Position numbers and translations under genes: made by a program | Part shown: one piece after another, positions 9,993-20,304 of the stretch | Position numbering within the stretch: the first letter of the stretch is position 1 | Layout of the letters: each line of letters opens with the position of its first letter | Assembly: GCA_029204225.1 (NCBI GenBank) | Contig: CM055094.1 | Span: 18,784,208 to 18,848,207 of the forward strand | Length of the DNA: 64,000 bases | Origin: Diphasiastrum complanatum | Taxonomy: Eukaryota; Streptophyta; Lycopodiopsida; Lycopodiales; Lycopodiaceae | Direction: 5' to 3' | Notes under the pieces: model-generated | What the model was told of the DNA's origin: nothing | Databases searched by the model: none | Seen by the model: the letters and a program-made list of their open reading frames with translations, nothing else

Positions 9993-12900
9993 CTCCCTCT
10001 TCAACATTGGATGCTAGTTTCAACATAGTCTTTGAGCACATTCCAAGATTAGATCTATGCATTAAATATAGGTCCTTTCCCAATGGTTTGGTGAAGATAT
10101 CAGCCACACACTCCTTTGAAGAGACATGTTGAAGCTCCACCTCTTTGGCAATGACTTGATCTCTCACAAAATGGTGAGCAATCTCAATGTGCTTGCTCCT
10201 TGCATGAAAAACAGGATTGCTTGCCAAGCTTTGGGCTGAAAGGTTATCACAAAGTATGATTGGAGTCTTCTCTGGTTCCAGCAAGTGAAGATCCAATAAC
10301 ATCCTCTTGATCCAAAGAATCTCCTTGGTGCATGTTGTTAATGCCTTGTACTCGGCTTCGGTGGAAGATAGAGAGATAGTTGGTTGCTTCTTTGATAGCC
10401 ATGAGACCACTCCATCTCCAAGATAGATTGCAAAGGCACTTGTTGACTTCCTATCCATTTGATCACCTGCAAAATCTGAATCTGAAAATCCACAAAGGTT
10501 AGGTGTAGTACCTCCATACAAGATGCCAAAATCTCTAGATCCCGAGATGTATCTAAGTACTCTCTTTCCTAGCTTCCAATGAGCCTCACTAGGATCTTGC
10601 ATAAATTGACTTAGTTTACCAACCACAAAGCTTAGATCAGGTCTTGTGATGGTTAACCATATAAGAGATCCTATTAGCTTTCTATAGAGAGTAATGTCCT
10701 TGAAGGATCTTTCATTACTTCTTGTAGTTAGCTTTACATTTGATTCCATAGGAGTAGAAACAACTTTACAATCTTCCATATGAAACCTTTTTAGAATAGA
10801 GTTAACATACTTTTCTTGACATATGAATGTAGATTTAGAAGTTCTAATAATCTCTATTCCTAAGATATAATGAAGTTTACCAAGATCTTGAATTTCAAAC
10901 TCTCTTTTGAGTGCCATCTTGATTTCATCTATATCTAGATTGTTACCACCACTTAAGATAATGTCATCAACATAGATCAAAAGTAAAGTGATATCATTTT
11001 CATTCAATCTAAAGTAGAGAGAATGATCATACTCACTCATAACAAAGTTTTGAGAAAGTAAGAAGGAATTGAGCTTAGCATACCAACTCCTTGGTGCTTG
11101 CTTTAGCCCATACAAACTCTTTTGGAGATAGCACACATGATTAGGCTCATCATGTGAAACATAGCCCTCGGGTTGCTCCATGTAAATATCTTCTTCAAGA
11201 TCACCATTCAAGAAGGCATTAGTAACATCCATTTGCCACATATCCCAATCATAAAGAGTTGCAAGAGAGATTAGGATTCGAATAGTTACCATCTTTGCCA
11301 CGGGTGCAAAGGTCTCATCATAGTCAATACCATATTCTTGAGCATACCCCTTTGCCACCAACCTTGCCTTGTACTTGTTGATTGATCCATCTTGATTTGT
11401 CTTGATCTTGAAGATCCACTTACAACCAATTGCCTTCTTGTCCTTTGGAAGCTTTACCAACCTCCATGTGTTGCTTTTGATGAGTGCTTGATGCTCATGA
11501 TCCATGGCTTGGATCCATTCCTTCTTTTGAATTGCTTCACCTACACAAGTTGGTTCATCAAAAGAGGTAAGAAAAGCAAAGTTAGAGTTGTCCACCACTT
11601 GCTTTCCTTTTTCATCATAGGTTAGCCTTGATGGCTTATCCCTTTGCCTTTGAGTCTTCCTTGAAGTTTGCTTTGGAGTGGCATCTCCATCTTCATCCAA
11701 GACATCTTGCACATCATGATGATTAGTAGGCACATCAACATCAACATCAACAACATTGGAAACATTCTCTTCATGAAAGATGACATCCCTACTTATGACA
11801 ACTTTCTTTGTAGAAGGAATGTACACTTTGTAAGCCTTGCTTACTTCACTATAGCCAACAAACACACCCTTCTTTGATGAAGGATCTTCTTTAGTTCTAT
11901 CATCAAGTGTGATATTGACAAAACATGTACATCCAAAGATCCTACAATGCTTGACACTCGGCCTTCTACCATAAAGAACCTCATGAGGAGTTTTACCATC
12001 CAAGGAAGCACTTGTCCATCTATTACATAGATAGTTAGCACATGCTAAAGCTTCCCCCCAAAAAGACTTAGCAAGATTAGCATGTAGTCTCATTGCCTTG
12101 GCACATTCACAAAGGGTTCTATTCTTCCTCTCGGCCACTCCATTCTGTTGTGGAGTCCTAGGACTAGACATCTCCCTCTTAATCCCATGTGCTATACAAA
12201 AGTCTTTGAACCTATTTGAGGTGTATTCCCCTCCATTATCAGATCTTAAGCATTTGATCTTTGTATTGAATTGGTTTTCCATTTCATTCTTGAACTTGAC
12301 AAATGCAGCAAACACTTCATCCTTACTTTTAAGAAGATAGATCCAAGTATACCTACTAAAGTCATCAATGAAAGTTGCATACATCTTTGCCCCACCATTG
12401 CTAGTTGTACTAGAAGAATGAATATCAGAATGCACAAGTTGAAAAGCTTCTTTAGATCTAGAAGTAGATCTAGAATAAGCAAGTCTATGAGATTTGGACA
12501 AGGCACAATGTTCACAAACACTATTGTTTGCAACAAGACTTTTAGGGAGACCAAGAACAAGCTCTTTCTTTGCCATTACCTCCAAAGATTTGAAGTTGGG
12601 ATGGCCCAACCTCTTGTGCCAAACTTCTTGGTTTGTCAATTGCTCCCTAGCCATACATCCTTCATGATTAGAGATCACACATGCATCAAGCTTGAAAAGT
12701 TTACCATGCCTCCTACCTTGAGCAATCAAGGATCCACATTTACTTATCAAACATGCATCTCCAATGAACTCCACATCAAGTCCTTTGTCAATCATTTGAC
12801 TTACACTAAGCAAATTCTTAGTGATTGAAGGAATGTACAAAACATTTTCAAGATTTGCTTTCCTATTTGTTGAAAGGGAAATAGGAATAGTGCCTATGCC

Positions 12901-13941
12901 TTTGATGTCACATTGACCATCATTTGCAGTGTAGATGATGTTACCTTCTCCCTCATAAGACAATAAGGATGTAAAGTATTCCTTATGTCTTGTCATGGTA
13001 GATGAGGCTCCACTATCAATCCACCAAGGATCATTATCATCTATGTTGGCTAACAAACTTGAAGTCATAACAAGTGATTCACATGTGTTATGTTCTTCCT
13101 CATCTATTGTAAGATTTCCTTGCCTCTCTCCTTGCTCTCTTTTCTTCTTATAACATTCATTTGCAAAATGACCTTTTATCCCACAATAAAAGCACTTGAA
13201 CTTTGACTTATTGTTCTTAGTAGAAGAGGAAGAGGAAGAGTGATCATCATGATCAAAGTTACCACCTTTGGACCATTTCCCTTTGCCTTTACCTTTGCCC
13301 TTGAATTTGCCTTTTGTGAAGAAAGCCTCTTCACCTCCACCTTGCAAGGATGCACCATCAAGCTTTGATTGCAACCTATGTTCTTCAGCCAATAAGATTT
13401 CTTGCAAGTCAACCACACTTGGCAAGACTCTTTGAATGGCAAAACTTTGCACAAGGTTAGCATGTTCATTTAGCAAACCATTCAACATAACTTGGACTAT
13501 TTCACCATCTTTTATGTTCTCATCAATGCATGCTAAATCATCACTTAGGGACTTAACTCTCAAGATAAATGCATGAGCACTTTCACCCTCTCTTTGCCTA
13601 CTAGAAAATATTTGTCTCCTTAGGGTCAATACCCTAGATGTGGACTTTGATTCAAAGAGCTTCTTTAAGGCATTCCATGCCTCACTTGCACTTTGACACT
13701 TTCCAACTTCCTTGAGAAGTTCATTTGTAACATTCATTTTAATGATATGAAGAGCCCTTTTGGCCTTCTTATCAAACCTTTGTTGCTCTTGAAGTGTGAG
13801 AGGTCTCTCTTCAATTTCTGCAACTATGTCCATGAGTTCATTCAACTCAAGTAAGGACTCCATCCTCACTTTCCAAGTAGAGTAGTTTGATGAACTCAAC
13901 CTTTCACTAGACTCTAGCATGATCCCACCATTGGAAGCCAT
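9988..13941 (-). CDS. Copia gag-pol polyprotein (1317 aa), element A
   Basis: One frame encodes capsid and all enzymes of the Ty1/copia cycle. In order: gag (about 1-240); CCHC zinc knuckle CX2CX4HX4C (about 249-262); aspartic protease DSGAS (about 308); GAG-pre-integrase HKRLGH (about 440); integrase with D (HSD, about 505), D (RSDNGGEY, about 567) and E (NGVAERKN, about 602); reverse transcriptase with YVDD (about 988); RNase H with DSDFAGD, STEAEY and a late CDN motif. All catalytic residues are present and there are no stops or frameshifts. The ATG at 13941 begins MASNGG. Integrase before RT defines copia. No gag-pol frameshift site exists, so the gag excess must come another way. The stop is supplied by the 3' LTR start. 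Confidence 0.96.
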   Translation of the reverse strand: MASNGGIMLESSERLSSSNYSTWKVRMESLLELNELMDIVAEIEERPLTLQEQQRFDKKAKRALHIIKMNVTNELLKEVGKCQSASEAWNALKKLFESKSTSRVLTLRRQIFSSRQREGESAHAFILRVKSLSDDLACIDENIKDGEIVQVMLNGLLNEHANLVQSFAIQRVLPSVVDLQEILLAEEHRLQSKLDGASLQGGGEEAFFTKGKFKGKGKGKGKWSKGGNFDHDDHSSSSSSTKNNKSKFKCFYCGIKGHFANECYKKKREQGERQGNLTIDEEEHNTCESLVMTSSLLANIDDNDPWWIDSGASSTMTRHKEYFTSLLSYEGEGNIIYTANDGQCDIKGIGTIPISLSTNRKANLENVLYIPSITKNLLSVSQMIDKGLDVEFIGDACLISKCGSLIAQGRRHGKLFKLDACVISNHEGCMAREQLTNQEVWHKRLGHPNFKSLEVMAKKELVLGLPKSLVANNSVCEHCALSKSHRLAYSRSTSRSKEAFQLVHSDIHSSSTTSNGGAKMYATFIDDFSRYTWIYLLKSKDEVFAAFVKFKNEMENQFNTKIKCLRSDNGGEYTSNRFKDFCIAHGIKREMSSPRTPQQNGVAERKNRTLCECAKAMRLHANLAKSFWGEALACANYLCNRWTSASLDGKTPHEVLYGRRPSVKHCRIFGCTCFVNITLDDRTKEDPSSKKGVFVGYSEVSKAYKVYIPSTKKVVISRDVIFHEENVSNVVDVDVDVPTNHHDVQDVLDEDGDATPKQTSRKTQRQRDKPSRLTYDEKGKQVVDNSNFAFLTSFDEPTCVGEAIQKKEWIQAMDHEHQALIKSNTWRLVKLPKDKKAIGCKWIFKIKTNQDGSINKYKARLVAKGYAQEYGIDYDETFAPVAKMVTIRILISLATLYDWDMWQMDVTNAFLNGDLEEDIYMEQPEGYVSHDEPNHVCYLQKSLYGLKQAPRSWYAKLNSFLLSQNFVMSEYDHSLYFRLNENDITLLLIYVDDIILSGGNNLDIDEIKMALKREFEIQDLGKLHYILGIEIIRTSKSTFICQEKYVNSILKRFHMEDCKVVSTPMESNVKLTTRSNERSFKDITLYRKLIGSLIWLTITRPDLSFVVGKLSQFMQDPSEAHWKLGKRVLRYISGSRDFGILYGGTTPNLCGFSDSDFAGDQMDRKSTSAFAIYLGDGVVSWLSKKQPTISLSSTEAEYKALTTCTKEILWIKRMLLDLHLLEPEKTPIILCDNLSAQSLASNPVFHARSKHIEIAHHFVRDQVIAKEVELQHVSSKECVADIFTKPLGKDLYLMHRSNLGMCSKTMLKLASNVEEGV

Positions 13942-15101
13942 GATTCTAATGTTTCTTCAACTTTTAGGTTCTGTCCTAAAGCACTTAGCACTCACTTTTC
14001 TCTCAACAAATGATAGATAAAGAGATCTATGAAGATTTAGGACCCTAAAACACTTCTATCTTGAACCTAGATGGTTTCCAAGCATAGAAAGGAAGATTGA
14101 AACACATGCAACACTTTGCACACACTAAGAATGGATTACAAAATCAAACCAACCTGAACACACTCTTGCTTAAGCTCTCAAACTTTCCAGCAAGTGACCA
14201 AATCAAGTTATGGTGTGAAGAGTTACTTGCATTCTTAGAAAATACCCAAAACTAGGATGCCAAGATTACCTAGTAATGAACAAACTTGATCAACATATGA
14301 TCAACACACTAAGATATTGATTCAACCTGTAAAACCACATGTAAACCACACTTCTAAAAGTTTATAAACTCCAGCAAGTGATAAATACAAGATTTAGAGG
14401 TGAATGAATGAGCACACTTAGTGAATCACAAGACTAGCTTCACTATCTTGTCAAATCTTGGTGTTTAGATGTAGATCTAAGATCACTTCACATGAGAATG
14501 TTCCTCAACCTGTTAAGAACCTGAAAACACACTTGCATAATGGTTAACACCTTCCAGCAAATGCTCCAATCAAATTACATAAGGAGAGTTACTTACATGC
14601 TCAACAAAGTACACCAAAATTTATGCCAAAATTGATGACAATCTTTACAATATGCTCTTCACAATGGAGCTTGCAATATGTTCACCCAAAAAAGAGGATC
14701 TTTCATCCAAATGGGAGCTTTGCTCAGCCTTTAGGAGAATTACAACTCACTCAAAAGAGCATTTGTCATCCACTTAAGGAGAAGTTTCATCCACTTAAGG
14801 AGAGTGTTCATCCAAGAATGGAGATTGTCAACAATAGGATTGAAAAGAACATTGTTAGTATTGAATATGCACAAGCCTCACAATAACAAATGATTAGGTG
14901 TTATGATCTGATCCAAAATAGTTTCTTTTCAGCCTCTGATCTTCAATAGACCTGAAATATGCTTTTGATCCACAAGTTCAACTCACAAAACAAAGGTTAG
15001 TAAGATTTGATCAACAAAGCAATGCAAAATCATGCTAGAACTTGATCAAACATCCAAATATCACCAAAAATGGAATACTTACTGTAAATAGAAGCCAACC
15101 A
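13942..15101 (-). other. Untranslated leader of element A
   Basis: About 1.16 kb lies between the primer site and the gag ATG, with no long frame in the sense direction. It is expected to carry packaging and dimerisation signals, though none is recognisable by eye. A plus-strand 87-codon frame at 14623-14886 has repeated HPLKE-type words and is probably a chance product of a short internal repetition (CATCCACTTAAGGAGA). Confidence 0.6.
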
Positions 15102-15113
15102 GCTCTGATACCA

Positions 15114-15768
15114 TGTGAAAAATATAGATCCTAAGTGGATCTAAACTCCAAGATCATTGGCTTGAATGCTTGCACTCCAAACTACATAAGCTAGGAATTG
15201 GCAACACATTCTATGCTACCTAGAATGCAAAGAACTTGATCAAAAAGCATTTATCACAAATGGAAACTTCCATAAACATCAAGTGCGGCCCAAAATAGCA
15301 TTATACAGTCCATAATACATCAGCCTATCACTTTTGGAAAGCACCTAAGATCATACACAATAGCTTGAAGACAATACACACAACAATGCTCTCAATGGAG
15401 GAAGAAACAATGACAATGATCTATTGATCTCAATGAAGCATACAAAAGGTTTCTCCAACCTGTTCTCCACGACTTCCCTACTATTTATGGATGAGGAAGA
15501 TGACTCTCTCTCCTCTCTCTAGAAGGTACTTGACCCTAGATATTCCCTATATAGGAAAAATAGCTAAAAATGGCTTATATGACCAAAATACATCAAAATG
15601 GTCTCATTTTGAAGGGTATGAAGTTTGACACTTCATCATACTGAAAAAATACAGTAAATAAAAACATTGTGGCCTGGTTCACACGTGTGAAACTCCAGAA
15701 CCAAAACTATTTACAATTTTAGCCAATTTAGGCCTCAAACTAGCTAGGAAATGTTGACAATTTTCACA
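15114..15768 (-). repeat. 5' LTR of copia element A
   Basis: The partner of 9338-9992 and, on the minus strand, the promoter-bearing LTR. A TATATAGG-like word lies at about 15549 in plus coordinates. The palindrome TTCACACGTGTGAA is at 15678-15691. The adjoining primer site is at 15102-15113. Confidence 0.95.
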
Positions 15769-15773
15769 CATAG

Positions 15774-15899
15774 CATATAGTATTATCAATTTTGGCACAA
15801 ATGATGGCGTAGAACTTAGAATTGTTTATGGCCGTCATTTAAGACTACTTAAATGACGGCCTTCAGAAAAGCCGTCATTTAGACCTCCTTTTCTTGTAG
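15774..15899 (-). mobile_element. CACTA element 5' terminus and subterminal repeats
   Basis: Read on the minus strand, the end is ACTACAAGAAAAGGAGG followed by TAAATGACGGC words in inverted pairs. This is the usual build of CACTA termini (CACTACAAGAAAA plus subterminal inverted repeats). The first base of CACTA appears changed (A for C). It is the right end of the element whose TNP2 relic lies at 5683-6642. The matching left end was not found. Confidence 0.7.
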
Positions 15900-15998
15900 T
15901 TAATTCTAACAATCTATTATAAACAATATTTATAATTTTCTATCAAACACTATTTATTTATCTATCACTCTTAAATACCCTAAACTAATGCATAATAC

Positions 15999-15999
<1 letters not shown>

Positions 16000-16053
<54 letters not shown>

Positions 16054-16060
16054 GCACGCA

Positions 16061-16115
<55 letters not shown>
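16000..16115 (+). repeat. Compound (CA)n-(CACG)n-(CT)n microsatellite
   Basis: About 25 CA units (16000-16049), a short CACG run, then about 25 CT units (16065-16115). It is the first of a cluster of microsatellites within 900 bp, separated by AT-rich text that itself recurs (TCTAACAATCTATTATAAACAC, AAATCAATGCAAAATG). Confidence 0.95.
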
Positions 16116-16118
<3 letters not shown>

Positions 16119-16278
16119 TTAAATTTTAAATCAATGCAAAATGTTGAACACAAACACATACACACACACAATCTATTCATCTACTACCCTAAATCTTAAT
16201 CAAATCACACACACATGCACACACACTCTCTTTATTATCTTAAATTCAAAATGCAAGACACAATACATACACACTTCT

Positions 16279-16291
16279 CCCCCCCCCCCCC

Positions 16292-16364
<73 letters not shown>
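16279..16364 (+). repeat. Poly(C)24 fused to (CT)n
   Basis: A run of 24 C residues (16279-16302) passes directly into about 31 CT units. Long G/C homopolymers are rare in AT-rich plant intergenic DNA and are prone to assembly error. The complementary strand is a G-run next to a GA tract. Confidence 0.9.
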
Positions 16365-16367
<3 letters not shown>

Positions 16368-16545
16368 CTTAGTCCTAAATAAATATAAATCTAACAATCT
16401 ATTACTACCGTAGATTATGTATTTATCTATAATCTTAAATTCTACATCAATGCAAAATGCTAAACACTCTTAAATAATTCTAACAATCTATTATAAACAC
16501 TATAAAAAATCAATCTATTATAAACACTATCACAATCTATTATAA

Positions 16546-16547
<2 letters not shown>

Positions 16548-16641
<94 letters not shown>
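16548..16641 (+). repeat. (CT)n microsatellite
   Basis: About 47 uninterrupted CT units follow an AT-rich spacer that contains the recurring CAATCTATTATAA word. The pyrimidines are on the plus strand, as in every other CT array of the window. Confidence 0.95.
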
Positions 16642-16642
<1 letters not shown>

Positions 16643-16850
16643 AACTTTATTTTTTTTAAAAAGACTCCAAACTCTTTCAATATCTTCAAGCATACATCTA
16701 CACTTCACCTCTTCTCTCTCTTTCTCTCTCGTAAATTACAAATCTAATAATTCTAAATCTACTATCCTAAATAATACTAATAATCTATTACAAGACCATT
16801 CAAAACCATTTTAAATCAATGCAAATTTTAAAAACACACTCACACACACA

Positions 16851-16853
<3 letters not shown>

Positions 16854-16917
<64 letters not shown>
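16854..16917 (+). repeat. (CT)n microsatellite
   Basis: About 31 CT units are preceded by a short CACA run and followed by CTATCTCTTT-type decay. It lies 240 bp upstream of the second palindrome patch, the same order seen at 4.4-4.96 kb. Confidence 0.95.
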
Positions 16918-16922
<5 letters not shown>

Positions 16923-17159
16923 TTCTATCTTTCACACTCTCTATCTCTTCTTAAAACAAACAAACAAACACCAACCTCAAACAAACAAACAAAAAGCAAA
17001 ACAACCAAAAAATAAAGCACCAATCTCAAACCATGATCTTCAAGCACTGATCTTCAAGCCCTCAAGCACTGGTCTTCAATCGCCTTCAATCGCTCCAAAG
17101 ATGCTCAAATTTGAAAAAAACAAAGTGAGAGAGAAGGCGCTGGATCGCGCAAATTTGAA

Positions 17160-17570
17160 GATTGAAACAGATGTCGGAATCCGACGTCCTCCAAACATGT
17201 CAGAATCTGATGTCTGTGCCCACTCAGGCCCGAACAACAAGTGCCAGATGTCGTGGAAAGGCTTTATGGATTGCCAACGTGGACGTTGGATTTTGAATTT
17301 CGTCGGAGTCCGACGTCCACATTGGATTACATGTATTTTTGTTTTAAAATCTATGGCAGGTCATATCCACGTCTGCAAGTCGGAACGGAATCCAACATGT
17401 TGAATTCCTATGTGCCTTTGAAAAATTAGTTGCCGCCCATATTTCCTGATCGTCGAACTCTGAATTTCAGATTTTTTATTGGGACGTCAGACTTCAATGT
17501 GTTGGATTGTGACAGATTATGAAATTTTTGAGCACACGTCGGACGCCCACGTCGGAATCTGCGTGATATG
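17160..17570. repeat. Patch of short palindromes built on GTCGGAATCCGAC
   Basis: GATGTCGGAATCCGACGTCC, GTCAGAATCTGATGTC, CGTCGGAGTCCGACGTCC, CACGTCTGCAAGTCGGAAC, CACGTCGGACG and CCACGTCGGAATCTGCG occur within 400 bp. Each is a near-palindrome around GGANTCC or a half of one. The patch is GC-richer than its flanks. The 194-codon frame across it has no recognisable domain and is not called as a gene. Confidence 0.6.
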
Positions 17571-18350
17571 TTATTGTGAGAGAACTAAAAATTCTGAGAG
17601 AAGATGAGTGGATATCAGAAGTAGTAAGTGTGATCGAAAAGTGTATTTTGGAGTTAGGATTTCGGTAATCCCTATAATTAATTGCTTAATACTAGATACT
17701 AATTTCTTGGATTAAATTCATTTAATTGAATTAATAAATGTTTTCTTGGTAGCCATTGAGCTATCCACAATTTTGGATGTCAATTGTGATGATAGAAGGG
17801 GAATCTGATACGTGGTTTACATTGGATTTGTTAGTTCAGTGAAGCTTGTCCCTAGTTTGATGCATCAGTAAGATTTCAGAGCTTATACCTAACTTGGAAG
17901 GATCAAAATGTAATGTGGAACCATGTTAATTCTTCTGTTTAAATCACAGAATCAGATGTGGATTTGAGGTATCCATCTGATAGGCATGCAAGTCATCCAA
18001 ATGATTGGATTCTCCAGTGTTTGGGAACAAGAGATAATATTCTATATGGATTATAGGACAACTAGATGATCAGTCGATCTCTAGAATATCAGATAAGGCG
18101 GTTAAGGATTTTCTGGAATGAAAAGCTGATGGTATGGGACATCAGTAATTTTGGAAAGGAAATTCTAGGACTGTAAAGCTCTGATGATCAATGGTGTGTT
18201 TTAGTACCAAGTCGCGATATGGGAAAGAATAAAACCATTCGATCAAATGTGGAGTATTTTGGAAAAGTTTAATCTAGATCCTAATATTGTATCTCATTAT
18301 TTACAAAATCAGAGGCCCTCAAATCTATTTCTTACACCTTTTCAAAAGCT
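17571..18350. other. Intergenic sequence, nothing recognised
   Basis: AT-rich sequence with no long frame, terminal repeat or RNA gene that I can support. It ends where the five-unit tandem array begins. Confidence 0.5.
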
Positions 18351-20072
18351 ATCATTTATGCCAAAAATTCTCTTTTTTTAAAGTTCTATGAATTAATGTG
18401 TAGGTAAGTGGGCAAATAAAAGTCTTCAGATGGATATGACAGTATAACACCCTTAAATTGTGTCATATGTTTTTTGATACACGTCGATGATATGTATTAC
18501 AATGTATTAGTATTCAATCCGATGGTATTGAACACGTCGATAGATATAATATCCCATATATAACATAAGTAGCTAAATTTACAGATGGATTAATACGATA
18601 GATATATGTGATACCTAGACTTAAATCATCATTTCATGCAAGAAACTGGCATAAATGATGGCCTAGAAAACTATCGTTAATTTGTTTATATGACAGCTTT
18701 TGAAAAGCCATCATTTATGCCAAAATGACATTATCTTAGTATTGTGGCTTAAATGTGTAGATAAGGAGGTGAATAAAAGTAGTTCGATTGAGATAAAGAT
18801 ATAACAATCTCAAGTTGATACAAGTGTCTATCATATATATTTTTATACATGTCGATGTATTGATATTGAATCCAATGGTATTGAACATGTGGATGGGTAT
18901 AATATCCCATGTATAACATAAGCAGGTAAATTCAAACATAAATGGATGGACTATTGCCTATTATGATAAATATATGTGATTCATAGACTTAAATATCAAT
19001 TCATACAAAAAAATGGAATAAATGATGGCCTAAAAAACCGTCATTTATTCTGGTTTATATGAGAGTTTTTCAAAAGCCGTCATTTATGCCAAAAAAATAC
19101 ATTTTTTTGAAATTTTATGGCTTCATGTGTAGATAGTTGGGCAAATAAAAGTTGTTAGGCGAATATGATAGTATAACATGCCTTTAAACTGATATAAGCA
19201 TGTCATATATTATTTGATACACATAGATGATATGTATTAGTGTTGAACCGACAATATAGAATACATCGATAGTTATAATATCCCATGGATTAATGCCTAT
19301 TATGATAAGTATATGTGATACCTAGACTTAAATATCAATTCATGCAAAAACTAGAATAAATGACAGCCTAGAAACACCGTCATTTCTTCTGGTTTATATG
19401 ACAGTTTTTCAGAAGCCATCATTTATGACAAAAATTACATTTTTTTTGAGGTTCTATGGCTTCATGTGTAAATAAGTGGGCAAATAAAAGTTGTAAGATG
19501 GATATGATAATATAACATGCCTTTCAATTGATATAAGTGAATGTCATATATTGTTTGATACACGTCGATGATATGTATTAGTGTTGAACCGACAATATAG
19601 AACACGTCGATAGGTATAATATCCCATGTATAACCCAAGTAGATATATCTACACATGAATGGATGAATTATTGCTTATTATAATCAATGTATCTGATACA
19701 TAGACTTAAATATCAATTCATGCAAAAAATGGAATAAATGACGGCCTAGAAAAACCGTCATTTATTCTGGTTTATATGACAGTTTTTCAGAAGTTGTCAT
19801 TTATGCCAAAAATTACATTTTTTTTGAAGTTTTATGGCTTCATGTGTAAATATGTGGGCAAATAAAAGCTGTAAAATGGATATGATAATATAACATGCCT
19901 TTCATTTGATATAAGTGTGTCATATATCGTTTGATACACATCGATGATATGTATTGAACCGACAATATAGAACACGTCGATAGGTATAATATCCCATGTA
20001 TAACCCAAGTAGGTATATTTACACATGAATGAATGGATTACTGCCTATTATGATAAGTATATGTGAGACATA
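18351..20072 (+). repeat. Five-unit tandem array, period 339-378 bp, CACTA-subterminal type
   Basis: Units start at 18351, 18710, 19079, 19418 and 19796 with (A/G)TCATTTATGCC. Each contains GTGGGCAAATAAAAG, GATACACGTCGATGATATG, TATAATATCCCATGTATAAC and an inverted pair. In the last unit the pair is perfect: AATAAATGACGG (19733-19744) and CCGTCATTTATT (19755-19766). The family is the same as at 8411-9332 but in the opposite orientation, so it probably belongs to a second CACTA-type element or the other end of a rearranged one. Short ORFs inside are repeat artefacts. Confidence 0.8.
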
Positions 20073-20304
20073 TGTGAAAAATTGGCAAAAATCTAGCTTG
20101 GCAATTTCATGTTTTTTTATATTTGTGAGTACATTTCACATGTGTGGAGCATGTTCCCACATGTGTAAAATAGTTTATCTTAGTCTTTGGGGTTTCATAA
20201 AGCTTTTATGTCAAGCTTCTTTGTGTAGAGTTGTGATATGACCAAAAATTGTCATAGATGGCAAATTGGTAACTACTCCTTGGACTTCTTGACTCCTCCA
20301 TAGG
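20073..20304 (-). repeat. LTR-like fragment bordering copia B
   Basis: The segment starts TGTGAAAAATTGGC and contains GTGTGGAGCATGTTCCCACATGTGTAAAATAG. This closely resembles an internal part of the element I LTR (GTGTGGAGCCTGTTCCCACGTGTGAAAATAG). It is short and joined directly to broken gag-protease sequence, so only part of an LTR remains. Confidence 0.45.

Larger units (their letters stand above)
9338..15768 (-). mobile_element. Intact Ty1/copia retrotransposon (element A)
   Basis: The 6431-bp element has two 655-bp LTRs (9338-9992, 15114-15768) that appear identical by eye. They begin TGTGAAAAAT and end TTTTCACA. The 5-bp target duplication CATAG flanks it (9333-9337, 15769-15773). The primer site (15102-15113) reads TGGTATCAGAGC on the minus strand, complementary to initiator Met-tRNA. 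A purine tract (9993-10003, GAAGAGGGAG on the minus strand) precedes the 3' LTR. The single polyprotein is unbroken. Matching LTRs plus an open ORF imply very recent insertion. It landed inside CACTA subterminal repeats. Confidence 0.97.

Noticed and set aside
14623-14886. 87-codon frame with repeated HPLKE words in the leader of element A
   Set aside because: It is antisense to the element, lies in a leader and reflects a short internal repetition.
16819-17403. 194-codon frame
   Set aside because: It starts in a CA/CT microsatellite and runs across the palindrome field. The composition follows the repeats and no domain is visible.
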